DNA of 64,000 nucleotides from Nocardia ignorata NBRC 108230 (GCF_001612905.1 NZ_BDBI01000031.1:62001-126000); one strand, 5' to 3'; shown: positions 32,072 to 42,100, numbered from the stretch's first letter. Program-made: numbers and translations. The notes: a model not told the origin generated them from the sequence alone.

Positions 32072-33841
32072 CTATCGAGCAGGCGGCAGCTGACGCTGCT
32101 GACCGCCCGGCAGCTCGTGGGCGTCCGACCCGGCCAGCTCGCCCTGACCGGCGGCGGGCAGCGCCGTGCCCTGTCCCGCGGGCAACGCGGTGTAGCTCGG
32201 CTGCCCAGGGTACTGACGCGGATCCGGGTGGTAGTTCCGGCCGGGCGCGTCCACCACATTCGACGCGATCTGCTGCGCGTACGGGTTGTACTGCGGCTGT
32301 GGATAACCCGCGGGCAGGTAACCCTGCTGCCCGGGCGCCAGCTGGTACGGCTGCTGCGGCGCCTGCTGGAACTGCTGCTGCGAGTCCTGGGTATCGACGG
32401 TCACCTTACGGCTGCGGCGCAGCGTGAAGGTCACCTCCTCGACCTCTTCGAACGCCTGTCGCGCCGTCCGCAGCGGATGCGTGGCCGAGTCGATGGCATT
32501 GGCGACGAACGACGGGACCAGCGGCCGGATCCAGCGCGCGGCGGTGTCGGTGAACGGCACGGTCCCGATGATCGGCAGCTCCAACCCGCCCCCGCCGGTC
32601 GGCGCCTGCGGCGGTGCCTGCTCGGCGGGTACCAGCGCACCGGCCTGGCCGTGCGGCAGGGCGTGCGGGAGGTATCCGGCGGGCAGCTGCTGCTGCGAAG
32701 TCGGCTCCAGAGCCACGGACTCGTCCTTTCGATGCGGCTCGGTGTACCCGAGCTCGAAACCGCCGATCGCGGCGATGATCCTGGTTCGCTGACGTTCTCG
32801 ATCGATCACGCCGTCGGCCTCGATGGCCAGTCGTTGCGAGTCGAGTTCCTGCTCGGCCCGCAGCACCGCCGTCTCGGTGCGCACCTCGGCCTGTTTCACC
32901 GCGATGGCGGCGTCGGCGGCGCGTTCGGCCCGGTCGGCGATCTCGTCGGCGGCGACCTTGCGGTCCAGCGCGGTCTCCCCACGCCACCAGCGCAGCAGCA
33001 GCGGCGACAACGCCAGCGCGATTCCCGCGACCAGCATCAGCAGGCGAAGCGCGGCGCCGCCGAGGTGATCGGCGGTGTAGCCGTTCATGGCCAGCCAGCG
33101 GGCGCCGATCCCGCGATCGCCCTCGGCGAAGGCGTCGGCGCGGGCCGCGGCCAGCTCGGCCGTTTCGGCGCGCACGCGCTGGTCGAGGCCGTCGGTGCGG
33201 GCCTGTGCGGCGGCGAGCTGCTTGCGGGCGTCGTCGAGCATCTCGTTGGCGGTCTGGGCCTCGGGTCCACGACCGGGGACACCGGTGATGCGGGTCTGCG
33301 GGCACTCCGGGGTCGGATTGAACTCGCAGCGCGCGATGACGAGGTTGCGGTCGATGTCGGCCTGCGCGGTCGCGATGGACGCGTCGAGGGCGGCGCGGTC
33401 GGCGACGGCGAGGTCGTACTCGGCGCGCGCGGTGACGACGGCAGGCGCGTGTTCGGCATCGGCGTGGGCGCGCACGTCCAGCTCGCGGTCGACGGTCCCG
33501 CCGAGCAGCACGGTGGTGGCCAGCTCGGCCACGAACACCCCGGCCAGCACGCCGATTCCGACGCGCGCGGCGGTGCCGCGCCGGTCGTCGGTGGTGTTCC
33601 TGGTGGCGAGCGCCCGTCCGATCGCACCGGCTGCCACGGCGGCGAGCAGCGCGAGCACGGCGACGAAGAAGAACCCGATCCCGTCGGCGGCGGCGAGCGC
33701 GACGGCGGTGACCAGCCCTGCGACCACGGCGAACACCGCCACCGCGGCGCCGGTGACGACATATCCGGCGTGTTCGGGCCCGATGTCGTCGCGCGAAGGC
33801 GTGGCGAGGCCGCCGCCGAGCCAGGCGAGTGTGCCGGTCAT
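32072..33841 (-). CDS. DUF4407 domain membrane protein
   Basis: This 589-residue protein has four membrane helices (about 25-45, 50-70, 90-112 and 250-275); the loop between the third and fourth is a long Ala-rich coiled coil (about 125-235) containing a Cys pair (FNPTPECPQ region). After the fourth helix another charged coiled coil (about 285-345) leads into a Pro/Gln-rich tail. DUF4407 proteins have this pattern; their function is unknown. The ATG at 33841 has a strong GGGGAGAAGG ribosome site; upstream frame is rejected. Neighbour to the adenylate cyclase but 166 bp apart, so linkage is uncertain. Confidence 0.85.
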   Translation of the reverse strand: MTGTLAWLGGGLATPSRDDIGPEHAGYVVTGAAVAVFAVVAGLVTAVALAAADGIGFFFVAVLALLAAVAAGAIGRALATRNTTDDRRGTAARVGIGVLAGVFVAELATTVLLGGTVDRELDVRAHADAEHAPAVVTARAEYDLAVADRAALDASIATAQADIDRNLVIARCEFNPTPECPQTRITGVPGRGPEAQTANEMLDDARKQLAAAQARTDGLDQRVRAETAELAAARADAFAEGDRGIGARWLAMNGYTADHLGGAALRLLMLVAGIALALSPLLLRWWRGETALDRKVAADEIADRAERAADAAIAVKQAEVRTETAVLRAEQELDSQRLAIEADGVIDRERQRTRIIAAIGGFELGYTEPHRKDESVALEPTSQQQLPAGYLPHALPHGQAGALVPAEQAPPQAPTGGGGLELPIIGTVPFTDTAARWIRPLVPSFVANAIDSATHPLRTARQAFEEVEEVTFTLRRSRKVTVDTQDSQQQFQQAPQQPYQLAPGQQGYLPAGYPQPQYNPYAQQIASNVVDAPGRNYHPDPRQYPGQPSYTALPAGQGTALPAAGQGELAGSDAHELPGGQQRQLPPAR

Positions 33842-34357
33842 ACCTTCTCCCCGGTTCTTTCGCGTGGCGAAACTGTCATGTATTCGTGGTGTCAGCGTGA
33901 CAGGCCCGGCGCCGCCACACCGAGCGGCGAAGCGGTATTTGTGGTCAGCCTCACAGATCCGAACTCCCGGCATCGCGCCGGCAGTCGGTGTGGGCCGCCG
34001 ACCTCGGCGTGTCGGTCCCGGCGAGCCGCATCGGCGCCCGTTCCGGGGACCTCGTGTGGCGAACGACACTGCCGCGCGTTAGCTGGATATGTGCTGTGAA
34101 GAGCGTCTCACTCGCAGACCGTACGGTCGGCTGGCTACCAGGGCATGTCGGGGCGCTGTCGGGAATATCTCACCGCCGACGGCCCTGGTTAGCGGGAAAC
34201 CATAGGTTTGACCTGCGCTTTGCTGGGGAATCCTGCTGCGATGCAGGTGAGTTCGGTCGAAGGTCACACGCCTCCGGCCGGTACCCACTCGCCCGTCGAC
34301 GATGTTCGCGCAGGTCGGCGCCGGTTCTGCGGGATCGATCCGGCCTCGTGCCTGCTT

Positions 34358-34363
34358 TACACT
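34358..34363 (+). promoter_or_regulatory. Candidate -10 box of the gltBD transcript
   Basis: TACACT (TANNNT) would give a start near 34370 and a leader of about 408 nt before gltB. The -35 is weak. Confidence 0.4.
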
Positions 34364-34398
34364 GGACGACGCGCGTGACGATACGGGCTGCCGTTACA

Positions 34399-34590
34399 AA
34401 CCCCAGCTAGACAGGGTTACTAAGCCCAACCTTAGTTGGTTGGGCCTGCGGTCTGACTTATCGTTTGCTCTTACGCCGAACGCACCCTTGTTCGGCACAA
34501 CCACCTGTTCGGGGTCCGGTGAAACCGGGCCAAGAGTAGCGGGTGAAACCCCGCGCGGAGGTAAGGGACATGTAAGCGTCCCGTTACCTC
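34399..34590 (+). ncRNA. Structured leader RNA upstream of gltB
   Basis: Five to six hairpins stand in a row: AACCC/GGGTT (34399-34418), GCCCAACC/GGTTGGGC (34424-34445), GCCGAAC/GTTCGGC (34475-34496), GGTCCGGT/ACCGGGCC closing a GAA loop (34513-34531), GCGGG/CCCGC with a TGAAAC loop (34539-34554), and a 12-bp stem GAGGTAA+GGGAC with GTCCC+TTACCTC and one bulged G (34558-34590). The two middle hairpins share the motif GGTGAAACC, which hints at a repeated tertiary or protein contact. No known riboswitch consensus fits. A cis-regulator of glutamate synthase, responding to glutamine, nitrogen status or a protein, is the natural hypothesis. Confidence 0.5.
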
Positions 34591-34777
34591 TGAGCACCCC
34601 CACTACGTCAACGAAGCGGGTGGACAACTGGAGACGTGACTGCACGCCGCAAACCATCATCGCCGCTGGTTTCGGATCGTACGGACGCAGTCTTGACGGA
34701 GGCGAAACGACGAAGGGTCCACGCTCAGCTTGCTGGGTGGCCGATCATCGACAGCCGACTTTCTTGAAGGCAGAGGC

Positions 34778-37700
34778 ATGACGCAACTTCCTGGCCACAG
34801 GTCACCCGGTGTCACCGGGCTCTACGATCCGGCATACGAGCACGACGCCTGCGGCGTCGCATTCGTCGCCGACATGCACGGACGACGCAGTCGAGACATC
34901 GTCGACAAGGCCATCACGGCACTGCTGAACCTGGAGCACCGAGGTGCCGCCGGCGCGGAGCCGAACTCCGGCGACGGCGCGGGCATCCTGATCCAGCTCC
35001 CGGACAAGTTCTTCCGCGCGGTTGTGGACTTCGAGTTGCCCGAGGCGGGTTCCTACGCCACCGGTATCGCCTTCCTCCCGCAGGCCCGCCGCGAAGCCGC
35101 GCGCGCCGCCTACGGCGTCGAGAAGATCGTCGCCGAAGAGGGCATGGCCGTGCTCGGCTGGCGTGCGGTCCCGATCGACGAGTCCTCGCTCGGCGCGCTG
35201 GCCCGCGACGCCATGCCGACCTTCCGTCAGCTGTTCATCGGCTCGCCCAAGAACTCGGCCGAGCAGCTCTCGGGCATGGACCTGGAACGTCGCGCCTACG
35301 TGATCCGCAAGCGCATCGAGCACGAGCTCGGCAACGCGGGTCCCGGTGAGGGCGCCGTCGGCAAGGAGTCGGTGTACTTCCCGAGCCTGTCCGGCGAGAC
35401 CTTCATCTACAAGGGCATGTTCACCACGCCGCAGCTACGCGCGTTCTACCTGGACTTACAGGACGAGCGCGTCGAGTCGGCCATCGGCATCGTGCACTCG
35501 CGCTTCTCCACCAACACCTTCCCCTCGTGGCCGCTGGCGCACCCGTTCCGCCGGGTCGCCCACAACGGTGAGATCAACACCGTCACCGGTAACGAGAACT
35601 GGATGCGCGCGCGTGAGGCGCTGCTGCGTTCGGACGTGTTCGGCAAGGACGAGGCGGGCAACAACCGCCTGAACAAGATCTTCCCCGTCTGTACCCCCGG
35701 CGCGAGCGACACCGCGCGCTTCGACGAGGTGCTCGAACTGCTGCATCTCGGCGGGCGCGACCTGCACCACGCGATCATGATGATGATCCCCGAGGCGTGG
35801 GAGCGTAACGAGAACATGGACCCCGCGCTGCGGGCGTTCTACGAGTACCACTCGATGCTGATGGAGCCGTGGGACGGCCCGGCCTCGGTCTGCTTCTCCG
35901 ACGGCAAGAAGATCGGCGCCGTGCTCGACCGCAACGGTCTGCGCCCGGGCCGTATCTGGGTCACCGAGGACGGCCTGGTCGTGCTGGCGTCCGAGGTCGG
36001 CGTGCTCGACATCGATCCGTCGACCGTCGTCCAGAAGATCCGCCTGCAGCCGGGCAAGATGTTCCTGGTCGACACCGAGCAGGGCCGCATCGTCACCGAC
36101 GCCGAGATCAAGTCGGAACTGGCCGCCGCCGAGCCGTACCAGGAATGGCTGGACGCGGGCGTGAGCCGCCTGGCCGACCTGCCCGACCGCCCGCACGTGC
36201 ACATGTCGCACGACCGCGTGCTCATTCGTCAGCAGATCTTCGGCTACACCACCGAGGACCTGAGTCTGCTCATCACCCCGATGGCCAAGACCGGTGGTGA
36301 GGCGCTCGGCTCGATGGGCACCGACACCCCGATCGCGGTGCTGTCGAACCGGTCGCGCCTGCTGTTCGACTACTTCTCGCAGCTGTTCGCGCAGGTCACC
36401 AACCCGCCGCTGGACGCCATCCGCGAGAAGGTCGTCACCAGCCTCAAGCGCAACATCGGCCCCGAGGCCGACCTGCTGCACCCCGGCCCGGAGTCGTGCA
36501 AGCAGATCGCGCTCGAGCAGCCGATCCTCGACAACGACGAGCTGGCCAAGCTGGTCCACATCAACGACGACGGCAGCCACCCCGAGCTGCGTTCGGTCGT
36601 GGTCCGTGGTCTGTACCCGGTCGCCGAGGGCGGCGAGGGTCTGCGCAGGTCCCTGGCGGCCATCAACACCCAGGTCTCGGCCGCGATCGACGGCGGCGCG
36701 CGCATCATCGTGCTGTCCGACCGCGAGTCCAACGAGAAGCTGGCGCCGATCCCGTCGCTGCTGCTCACCTCGTCGGTGCACCACCACCTGGTGCGCGAGC
36801 GCACCCGCACCATGGTCGGCCTGGTTGTGGAGGCCGGTGACGCCCGCGAGGTGCACCACATGGCCGCCCTCGTCGGCTTCGGTGCCGCCGCGATCAACCC
36901 GTACATGGCCTTCGAGTCCATCGAGGACATGCTCGAGCGCGGCTCGCTCTCGCTGCCCGCGAGCACCGGCGACCTGGCCGCCGACTACCGCAAGGCCGTC
37001 GCGAACTACTGCACCGCGGCCAGCAACGGCGTGCTCAAGGTGATGTCGAAGATGGGCATCTCCACCCTCGCCTCCTACAACGGCGCCCAGCTGTTCCAGG
37101 TCATCGGCCTGGCCCAGGACCTGGTCGACGAGTACTTCACCGGCCTGCGCTCGCCGCTGGGCGGTATCGGTCTCGACGAGATCGCCGAAGAGGTGGCCAT
37201 CCGCCACCGCACCGCGTTCCTGGAGAACCGCAACGAGCGCGCCCACCGCGAGCTCGAGGTGGGCGGTGAGTACCAGTGGCGTCGCGAGGGCGAGTACCAC
37301 CTGTTCAACCCGGACACGGTGTTCAAACTGCAGCACGCCACCCGCACCGGCCAGTACTCGATCTTCAAGGAGTACACCAAGCTGGTCGACGATCAGTCCG
37401 AGCGCCTCGCCGCGCTGCGTGGTCTGTTCAAGTTCAAGAAGGGCGTGCGCGCGCCGATCTCGATCGACGAGGTCGAGTCCGCCCGCGAGATCGTGAAGCG
37501 GTTCTCGACCGGCGCGATGAGCTACGGCTCGATCTCGGCCGAGTCGCACGAGACCCTCGCGATCGCGATGAACCGTCTCGGTGCCCGCTCCAACTCCGGT
37601 GAGGGCGGCGAGAGCCCCGCTCGCTTCGAGGTCGAGGAGAACGGCGACTGGCGTCGTTCGGCGATCAAGCAGGTCGCGTCGGGTCGCTTCGGCGTCACCG

Positions 37701-39430
37701 CGCACTACCTGACCAACGCCACCGACATCCAGATCAAGATGGCCCAGGGTGCCAAGCCGGGTGAGGGCGGTCAACTGCCCGCGCACAAGGTGTACCCGTG
37801 GGTCGCCGAGGTGCGGCACTCCACGCCGGGCGTCGGCCTGATCTCGCCGCCGCCGCACCACGACATCTACTCGATCGAGGATCTGGCGCAGCTGATCCAC
37901 GACCTGAAGAACGCGAACCCGCAGGCTCGGATTCACGTGAAACTTGTCGCGGAGCCGGGTGTCGGCACCGTCGCCACCGGTGTGTCCAAGGCGCACGCCG
38001 ACGTCGTGCTCATCTCGGGCCACGACGGCGGTACCGGTGCTTCGCCGCTCACCTCGCTCAAGCACGCGGGTGGACCCTGGGAGCTCGGCCTGGCCGAGAC
38101 CCAGCAGACGCTGCTGCTCAACGGCCTGCGTGACCGCATCGTGGTCCAGGTCGACGGTCAGATGAAGACCGGCCGCGACGTGATGATCGCCGCGCTGCTG
38201 GGCGCCGAGGAGTTCGGTTTCGCGACCGCTCCGCTGGTCGTCTCGGGCTGCGTGATGATGCGCGTGTGCCACCTCGACACCTGCCCGGTGGGTATCGCCA
38301 CCCAGAACCCGGTGCTGCGCGAGCGTTTCACCGGCAAGCCGGAGTTCGTCGAGAACTTCATGCTCTTCATCGCCGAGGAGGTGCGTGAGCTGCTCGCCGA
38401 GCTGGGCTTCCGCACGCTCGACGAGGCCATCGGCCGGGTCGACCTGCTCGACACCGCCAAGGCCAAGGAGCACTTCAAGGCAGCCAAGCTCGACCTGTCC
38501 CCGATTCTCGACATGCCGGAGACGGCGTTCATGAACCAGGACACCCGCTGCACCGGCACCCAGGACCACGGCCTGGACAAGGCGCTGGACAACGAGCTGA
38601 TCGCCCAGGCCGCGCCCGCGCTCGAGCGTGGCAAGGCCGTGAAGATCGAAACCAAGATCACCAACGTGAACCGCACGGTCGGCACCATGCTCGGCCACGA
38701 GGTGACCAAGCTCTACGGTGGCGCGGGCCTGCCCGACGACACCATCGACATCACCTTCAACGGTTCGGCGGGCAACAGCTTCGGTGCGTTCGTCCCGGCC
38801 GGTATCACGCTGCGCGTGCAGGGTGACGCCAACGACTATGTCGGCAAGGGCCTCTCGGGTGGCCACATCGTGGTCCGCCCGTCGCTCGACGCGCCCGCCG
38901 GCTTCGTCGCCGAGGACAACATCATCGCGGGCAACGTGATCATGTTCGGCGCCACCAGCGGCCGCATCCTGATCAACGGTGTCGCGGGCGAGCGCTTCGG
39001 CGTGCGTAACTCCGGCGCCACCGCGGTCGTCGAGGGTGTGGGCGACCACGCGCTCGAGTACATGACCGGTGGCCGCGTGGTCATCCTCGGTGGCACCGGC
39101 CGCAACCTCGGTGCAGGCATGTCGGGTGGTGTGGCGTTCGTCTACGACCCGGAGGGCACGCTCGCCGAGCGGGTCAACCCGGATCAGGCCGATGCGATCG
39201 AGCAGCTCTCCGGTGACGACTTCACCTGGCTGCGCGACATCATCAGCACCCACCGCGACGAGACGGGTTCGGCTGTGGCCGAACGCATCCTGAGCGACTG
39301 GTCCCAGCAGGTGAACCACTTCGTGAAGGTCATGCCCCGCGAATACAAGAAGGTTCTGCTCGCCATCTCCGAAGCCGAGAAGAGCGGCAAGGACGTTGAC
39401 GAGGCGATTATGGAGGCGGCTCGTGGCTGA
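34778..39430 (+). CDS. gltB: Glutamate synthase large subunit (NADPH-GOGAT alpha)
   Basis: The 1550-residue subunit converts glutamine and 2-oxoglutarate into two glutamates with GltD. The class II amidotransferase domain starts at Cys25 (HDACGVAF) after a 24-residue propeptide; a central domain, the FMN-binding synthase domain with SGHDGGTGASPL, the 3Fe-4S ligands in CHLDTCPVGIATQNP, and the C-terminal beta-helix with repeated glycine motifs are present. The ATG at 34778 gives the standard N-terminus. It overlaps gltD by 8 bp. Regulation is probably through the structured leader upstream. Confidence 0.98.
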   Translation: MTQLPGHRSPGVTGLYDPAYEHDACGVAFVADMHGRRSRDIVDKAITALLNLEHRGAAGAEPNSGDGAGILIQLPDKFFRAVVDFELPEAGSYATGIAFLPQARREAARAAYGVEKIVAEEGMAVLGWRAVPIDESSLGALARDAMPTFRQLFIGSPKNSAEQLSGMDLERRAYVIRKRIEHELGNAGPGEGAVGKESVYFPSLSGETFIYKGMFTTPQLRAFYLDLQDERVESAIGIVHSRFSTNTFPSWPLAHPFRRVAHNGEINTVTGNENWMRAREALLRSDVFGKDEAGNNRLNKIFPVCTPGASDTARFDEVLELLHLGGRDLHHAIMMMIPEAWERNENMDPALRAFYEYHSMLMEPWDGPASVCFSDGKKIGAVLDRNGLRPGRIWVTEDGLVVLASEVGVLDIDPSTVVQKIRLQPGKMFLVDTEQGRIVTDAEIKSELAAAEPYQEWLDAGVSRLADLPDRPHVHMSHDRVLIRQQIFGYTTEDLSLLITPMAKTGGEALGSMGTDTPIAVLSNRSRLLFDYFSQLFAQVTNPPLDAIREKVVTSLKRNIGPEADLLHPGPESCKQIALEQPILDNDELAKLVHINDDGSHPELRSVVVRGLYPVAEGGEGLRRSLAAINTQVSAAIDGGARIIVLSDRESNEKLAPIPSLLLTSSVHHHLVRERTRTMVGLVVEAGDAREVHHMAALVGFGAAAINPYMAFESIEDMLERGSLSLPASTGDLAADYRKAVANYCTAASNGVLKVMSKMGISTLASYNGAQLFQVIGLAQDLVDEYFTGLRSPLGGIGLDEIAEEVAIRHRTAFLENRNERAHRELEVGGEYQWRREGEYHLFNPDTVFKLQHATRTGQYSIFKEYTKLVDDQSERLAALRGLFKFKKGVRAPISIDEVESAREIVKRFSTGAMSYGSISAESHETLAIAMNRLGARSNSGEGGESPARFEVEENGDWRRSAIKQVASGRFGVTAHYLTNATDIQIKMAQGAKPGEGGQLPAHKVYPWVAEVRHSTPGVGLISPPPHHDIYSIEDLAQLIHDLKNANPQARIHVKLVAEPGVGTVATGVSKAHADVVLISGHDGGTGASPLTSLKHAGGPWELGLAETQQTLLLNGLRDRIVVQVDGQMKTGRDVMIAALLGAEEFGFATAPLVVSGCVMMRVCHLDTCPVGIATQNPVLRERFTGKPEFVENFMLFIAEEVRELLAELGFRTLDEAIGRVDLLDTAKAKEHFKAAKLDLSPILDMPETAFMNQDTRCTGTQDHGLDKALDNELIAQAAPALERGKAVKIETKITNVNRTVGTMLGHEVTKLYGGAGLPDDTIDITFNGSAGNSFGAFVPAGITLRVQGDANDYVGKGLSGGHIVVRPSLDAPAGFVAEDNIIAGNVIMFGATSGRILINGVAGERFGVRNSGATAVVEGVGDHALEYMTGGRVVILGGTGRNLGAGMSGGVAFVYDPEGTLAERVNPDQADAIEQLSGDDFTWLRDIISTHRDETGSAVAERILSDWSQQVNHFVKVMPREYKKVLLAISEAEKSGKDVDEAIMEAARG

Positions 39431-40892
39431 CCCACAAGGATTTCTGAAGCACACCTCGCGGGAACTCCCGGCGCGTCGACCGGTCGAGCTGCGTCTGCTC
39501 GACTGGAAAGAGGTCTACGAGGACAAGTTCTCCCACGAGACCCTGCAGAAGCAGGCCAGCCGCTGCATGGACTGCGGTATCCCCTTCTGCCACAACGGTT
39601 GTCCGCTCGGGAACCTGATTCCCGAGTGGAACGACCTGGTGTACAAGGACTCGTGGCGCGAGGGCATCGACCGGCTGCACGCCACCAACAACTTCCCGGA
39701 GTTCACCGGGCGGCTGTGCCCGGCGCCGTGTGAGGCGTCGTGCGTGCTCGGCATCAACCAGCAGCCGGTGACCATCAAGCAGGTCGAGGTCGAACTCATC
39801 GAGAACGCCTTCGACGAGGGCTGGGTCACCCCGGTGTACCCGACCCGCCTGACCGGCAAGAAGATCGCCGTCGTCGGTTCGGGCCCGGCCGGTCTGGCCG
39901 CCGCCCAGCAGCTCACGCGTGCCGGTCACACCGTCACCGTGTTCGAGCGCGACGACCGCATCGGTGGTCTGATGCGCTACGGCATCCCGGAATTCAAGAT
40001 GGAGAAGTCGGTCATCGACCGCCGTCTGGCGCAGATGGAGGCCGAAGGCACCATCTTCAAGACCGGCGTGAACGTTGGTGTCGACATCACCGCCGAGCAG
40101 CTGCGTGAGCGTTTCGACGCGATCGTGCTCGCCGGTGGCGCCACCATCGCCCGTGACCTGCCGATCCCGGGCCGTGAGCTCGACGGCATCCACCAGGCGA
40201 TGGAGTTCCTGCCGCTGGCCAACCGCGTGCAACTCGGCGACGACATCACCGACTCCGAAGGCCTGCCGCCCATCCACGCGAAGGGCAAGAAGGTCGTCAT
40301 CATCGGTGGTGGCGACACCGGCGCCGACTGCCTCGGTACCTCGCACCGCCACGGTGCCGAGTCGGTGCACCAGTTCGAGATCATGCCCCGTCCGCCGGAG
40401 GAGCGCGCAGGCTCCACCCCGTGGCCGACCTACCCCCTCATGTACCGGGTCTCCTCGGCGCACGAGGAGGGCGGCGAGCGCGTGTTCTCCGTGAACACCG
40501 AGCGTTTCGTCGGCAAGGACGGCAAGGTCACCGGCCTCGAGGCCCACGAGGTCACGATGGTCAACGGCCGTTTCGAGAAGGTCGAAGGCACCGACTTCAC
40601 CCTCGAGGCCGACCTGGTGCTGCTGGCCATGGGCTTCGTCGGCCCGCAGAAGCCGGGCCTGCTGACCGACCTGGGCGTCGGCTACGACGGCCGCGGCAAC
40701 GTCCAGCGCGACAAGAACTGGGCCACGAACATCCCCGGCGTCTTCGTCGCAGGCGACATGGGTCGCGGCCAGTCGCTCATCGTCTGGGCCATCGCCGAGG
40801 GCCGCGCCGCCGCGGCCGCCGTCGACAAGTACCTCGAGGGCGAAACCGCGCTCCCCGCGCCGATCCCCCCGACCGCTGTCGCCCAGCGGTAA
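39423..40892 (+). CDS. gltD: Glutamate synthase small subunit (NADPH-GOGAT beta)
   Basis: The 489-residue subunit passes electrons from NADPH to GltB. The N-terminal 4Fe-4S Cys clusters (CMDCGIPFCHNGCPLGN and CPAPCEASC), the FAD motif VVGSGPAGLAAAQQL and the NADPH motif IIGGGDTGADC are intact. The GTG at 39423 overlaps the gltB stop by 8 bp, keeping the two subunits coupled. A strong terminator lies 14 bp after the stop codon. Confidence 0.98.
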   Translation: MADPQGFLKHTSRELPARRPVELRLLDWKEVYEDKFSHETLQKQASRCMDCGIPFCHNGCPLGNLIPEWNDLVYKDSWREGIDRLHATNNFPEFTGRLCPAPCEASCVLGINQQPVTIKQVEVELIENAFDEGWVTPVYPTRLTGKKIAVVGSGPAGLAAAQQLTRAGHTVTVFERDDRIGGLMRYGIPEFKMEKSVIDRRLAQMEAEGTIFKTGVNVGVDITAEQLRERFDAIVLAGGATIARDLPIPGRELDGIHQAMEFLPLANRVQLGDDITDSEGLPPIHAKGKKVVIIGGGDTGADCLGTSHRHGAESVHQFEIMPRPPEERAGSTPWPTYPLMYRVSSAHEEGGERVFSVNTERFVGKDGKVTGLEAHEVTMVNGRFEKVEGTDFTLEADLVLLAMGFVGPQKPGLLTDLGVGYDGRGNVQRDKNWATNIPGVFVAGDMGRGQSLIVWAIAEGRAAAAAVDKYLEGETALPAPIPPTAVAQR

Positions 40893-40905
40893 TCAGTTCG
40901 ACCCG

Positions 40906-40942
40906 AGGCGCCCACGGACCAGCCGGTCCGTGGGCGCCTTTG
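40906..40942 (+). terminator. Terminator of gltBD
   Basis: A perfect 14-bp inverted repeat (40907-40920 with 40925-40938) with an AGCC loop is followed by TTTGTC. Confidence 0.9.
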
Positions 40943-41105
40943 TCGTCGCACCGCAGGTGACGCCGGAGTTTGCCAGGGATATGCGTCGGGTATGAATCCT
41001 TATGGCGCTCAAAGACTTAGGGGTGCCGATAATGGACGTGGCCGATCTTCCTTGCAGCACATAGACTTTCCGTGACGAGGTGTACGGGAGATCCGAGGGG
41101 GAGCT

Positions 41106-41732
41106 GTGCCGTTGCCGCCGGGAACGTTGGCGTATCTGCGCCGCGCAGCAGAGCGCGGTGACGGTACCGCTATGCACAACCTTGCCCACTTCTACCACGA
41201 TCACAGCGATTACGAGGGTGCCCAGTACTGGTTCCGGCGGGCGGCGGCGGCGGGGCATACGCGCTCGATGAACAATCTCGCGGTGTTGCTCGATCAGTTC
41301 GGGGAGCTGGCCGAGGCCGAGATCTGGTATCGGCGGGCGGCGGCGGGCGGCAACGCCAACGCCATGTACAACCTGGCGACCATGCTGTATCAGAGCGGCG
41401 ATATCGCCGAGGCCGAGACCTGGTACCACCACGCGGCACTCGCGGGGCACGTGGACGCCATGTACAACCTGGCGCGCTTGCTCGAGGACGACAACCGGCT
41501 CGACGACGCCGAAGCGTGGTACGACGAGGCGGCCGCGGCGGGCGACATCGACTCGATCAACAATCTCGGTCTGCTGCTGCGCCGTCGGGGCGCGATCACG
41601 GCGGCCCGGCGCTGCTTCCGGCGCGCCGCCGATCTCGGTCATCCGAAGGCGATGGCCAATCTCGCCGCGCTGCTCGAATCCGAAGGGGCGCATCGGGAAG
41701 CCGAATCCTGGTATCGCCGCGCGGCCGGCTGA
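41106..41732 (+). CDS. Compact Sel1/TPR-like repeat protein
   Basis: A 208-residue soluble alpha-solenoid. Six repeats of exactly 32 residues follow a short cap; each begins with (A/S)(M/I)xNL and ends with a W/C-[YF]-xxAAxxG pattern. Classic Sel1 repeats are about 36 residues and TPRs 34, so this looks like Sel1 with the loop shortened. No signal peptide or membrane helix. The GTG start has the ribosome site GAGGGGGAG 3 nt away. Such solenoids bind proteins; the partner is unknown. The Roadblock operon lies downstream, but 368 bp separate them. Confidence 0.82.
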   Translation: MPLPPGTLAYLRRAAERGDGTAMHNLAHFYHDHSDYEGAQYWFRRAAAAGHTRSMNNLAVLLDQFGELAEAEIWYRRAAAGGNANAMYNLATMLYQSGDIAEAETWYHHAALAGHVDAMYNLARLLEDDNRLDDAEAWYDEAAAAGDIDSINNLGLLLRRRGAITAARRCFRRAADLGHPKAMANLAALLESEGAHREAESWYRRAAG

Positions 41733-42100
41733 TCCAGCCTGCCCCGAACACAGCTCTTCGACACGGTTCTGTCCTGTCATCGACTACCACTCGAGTTGGG
41801 GCACCCGCTGAGTGGCGCTGATGTGCATTCGCACTATGGCGAGTTCTGCGAAGACTATTAAAACGGAAGTTCGCCACCGGGTCGCTGAACGATGGAAACC
41901 GGGCTTGACCATGGGCTTCGAGCGATGTCGGCGAACCAGTCCGGAGGTTACCGAAAAGTATTGATACCGAGCGGTTTTCCAGCAACCATCAGCAAACTTC
42001 GGGGACGCAGTAATTTTCCCGCGTTCGGGATGCGGAAATTTGCGGGCGGGTATAGCGTCTCGTGCTGTCGAACATTTTCGAGGACAGACCGGGGGTGCGG
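41733..42100. other. Noncoding gap with promoter of the Roadblock operon
   Basis: No gene is visible. A -10 region TATAGCGT at 42051-42058 predicts transcription from about 42065, which places the only usable start of the next gene at 42101. A leftover AT-rich stretch (about 41850-42050) is the rest of the promoter region. Confidence 0.55.

Larger units (their letters stand above)
33842..34777. other. 936-bp intergenic region including the gltB leader
   Basis: The left half (to about 34350) contains no recognisable gene and should include the promoter of the DUF4407 gene. The right half is the hairpin-rich untranslated leader of gltB. Open frames in this region have atypical composition and no family resemblance. 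Confidence 0.65.

Noticed and set aside
34399..34590. Identity of the gltB leader as cobalamin, SAM or RNase P RNA
   Set aside because: The conserved boxes of these families are not found; only the GGTGAAA-like loop gives a superficial resemblance to cobalamin elements.
34302..34781. A 159-codon open frame covering the gltB leader
   Set aside because: It reads through all hairpins, has no ribosome site, and shows no recognisable protein; the hairpins explain the region better.
35456..39454. A 1332-codon open frame antisense to gltB
   Set aside because: Same antisense shadow effect; gltB itself is unambiguous on the plus strand.
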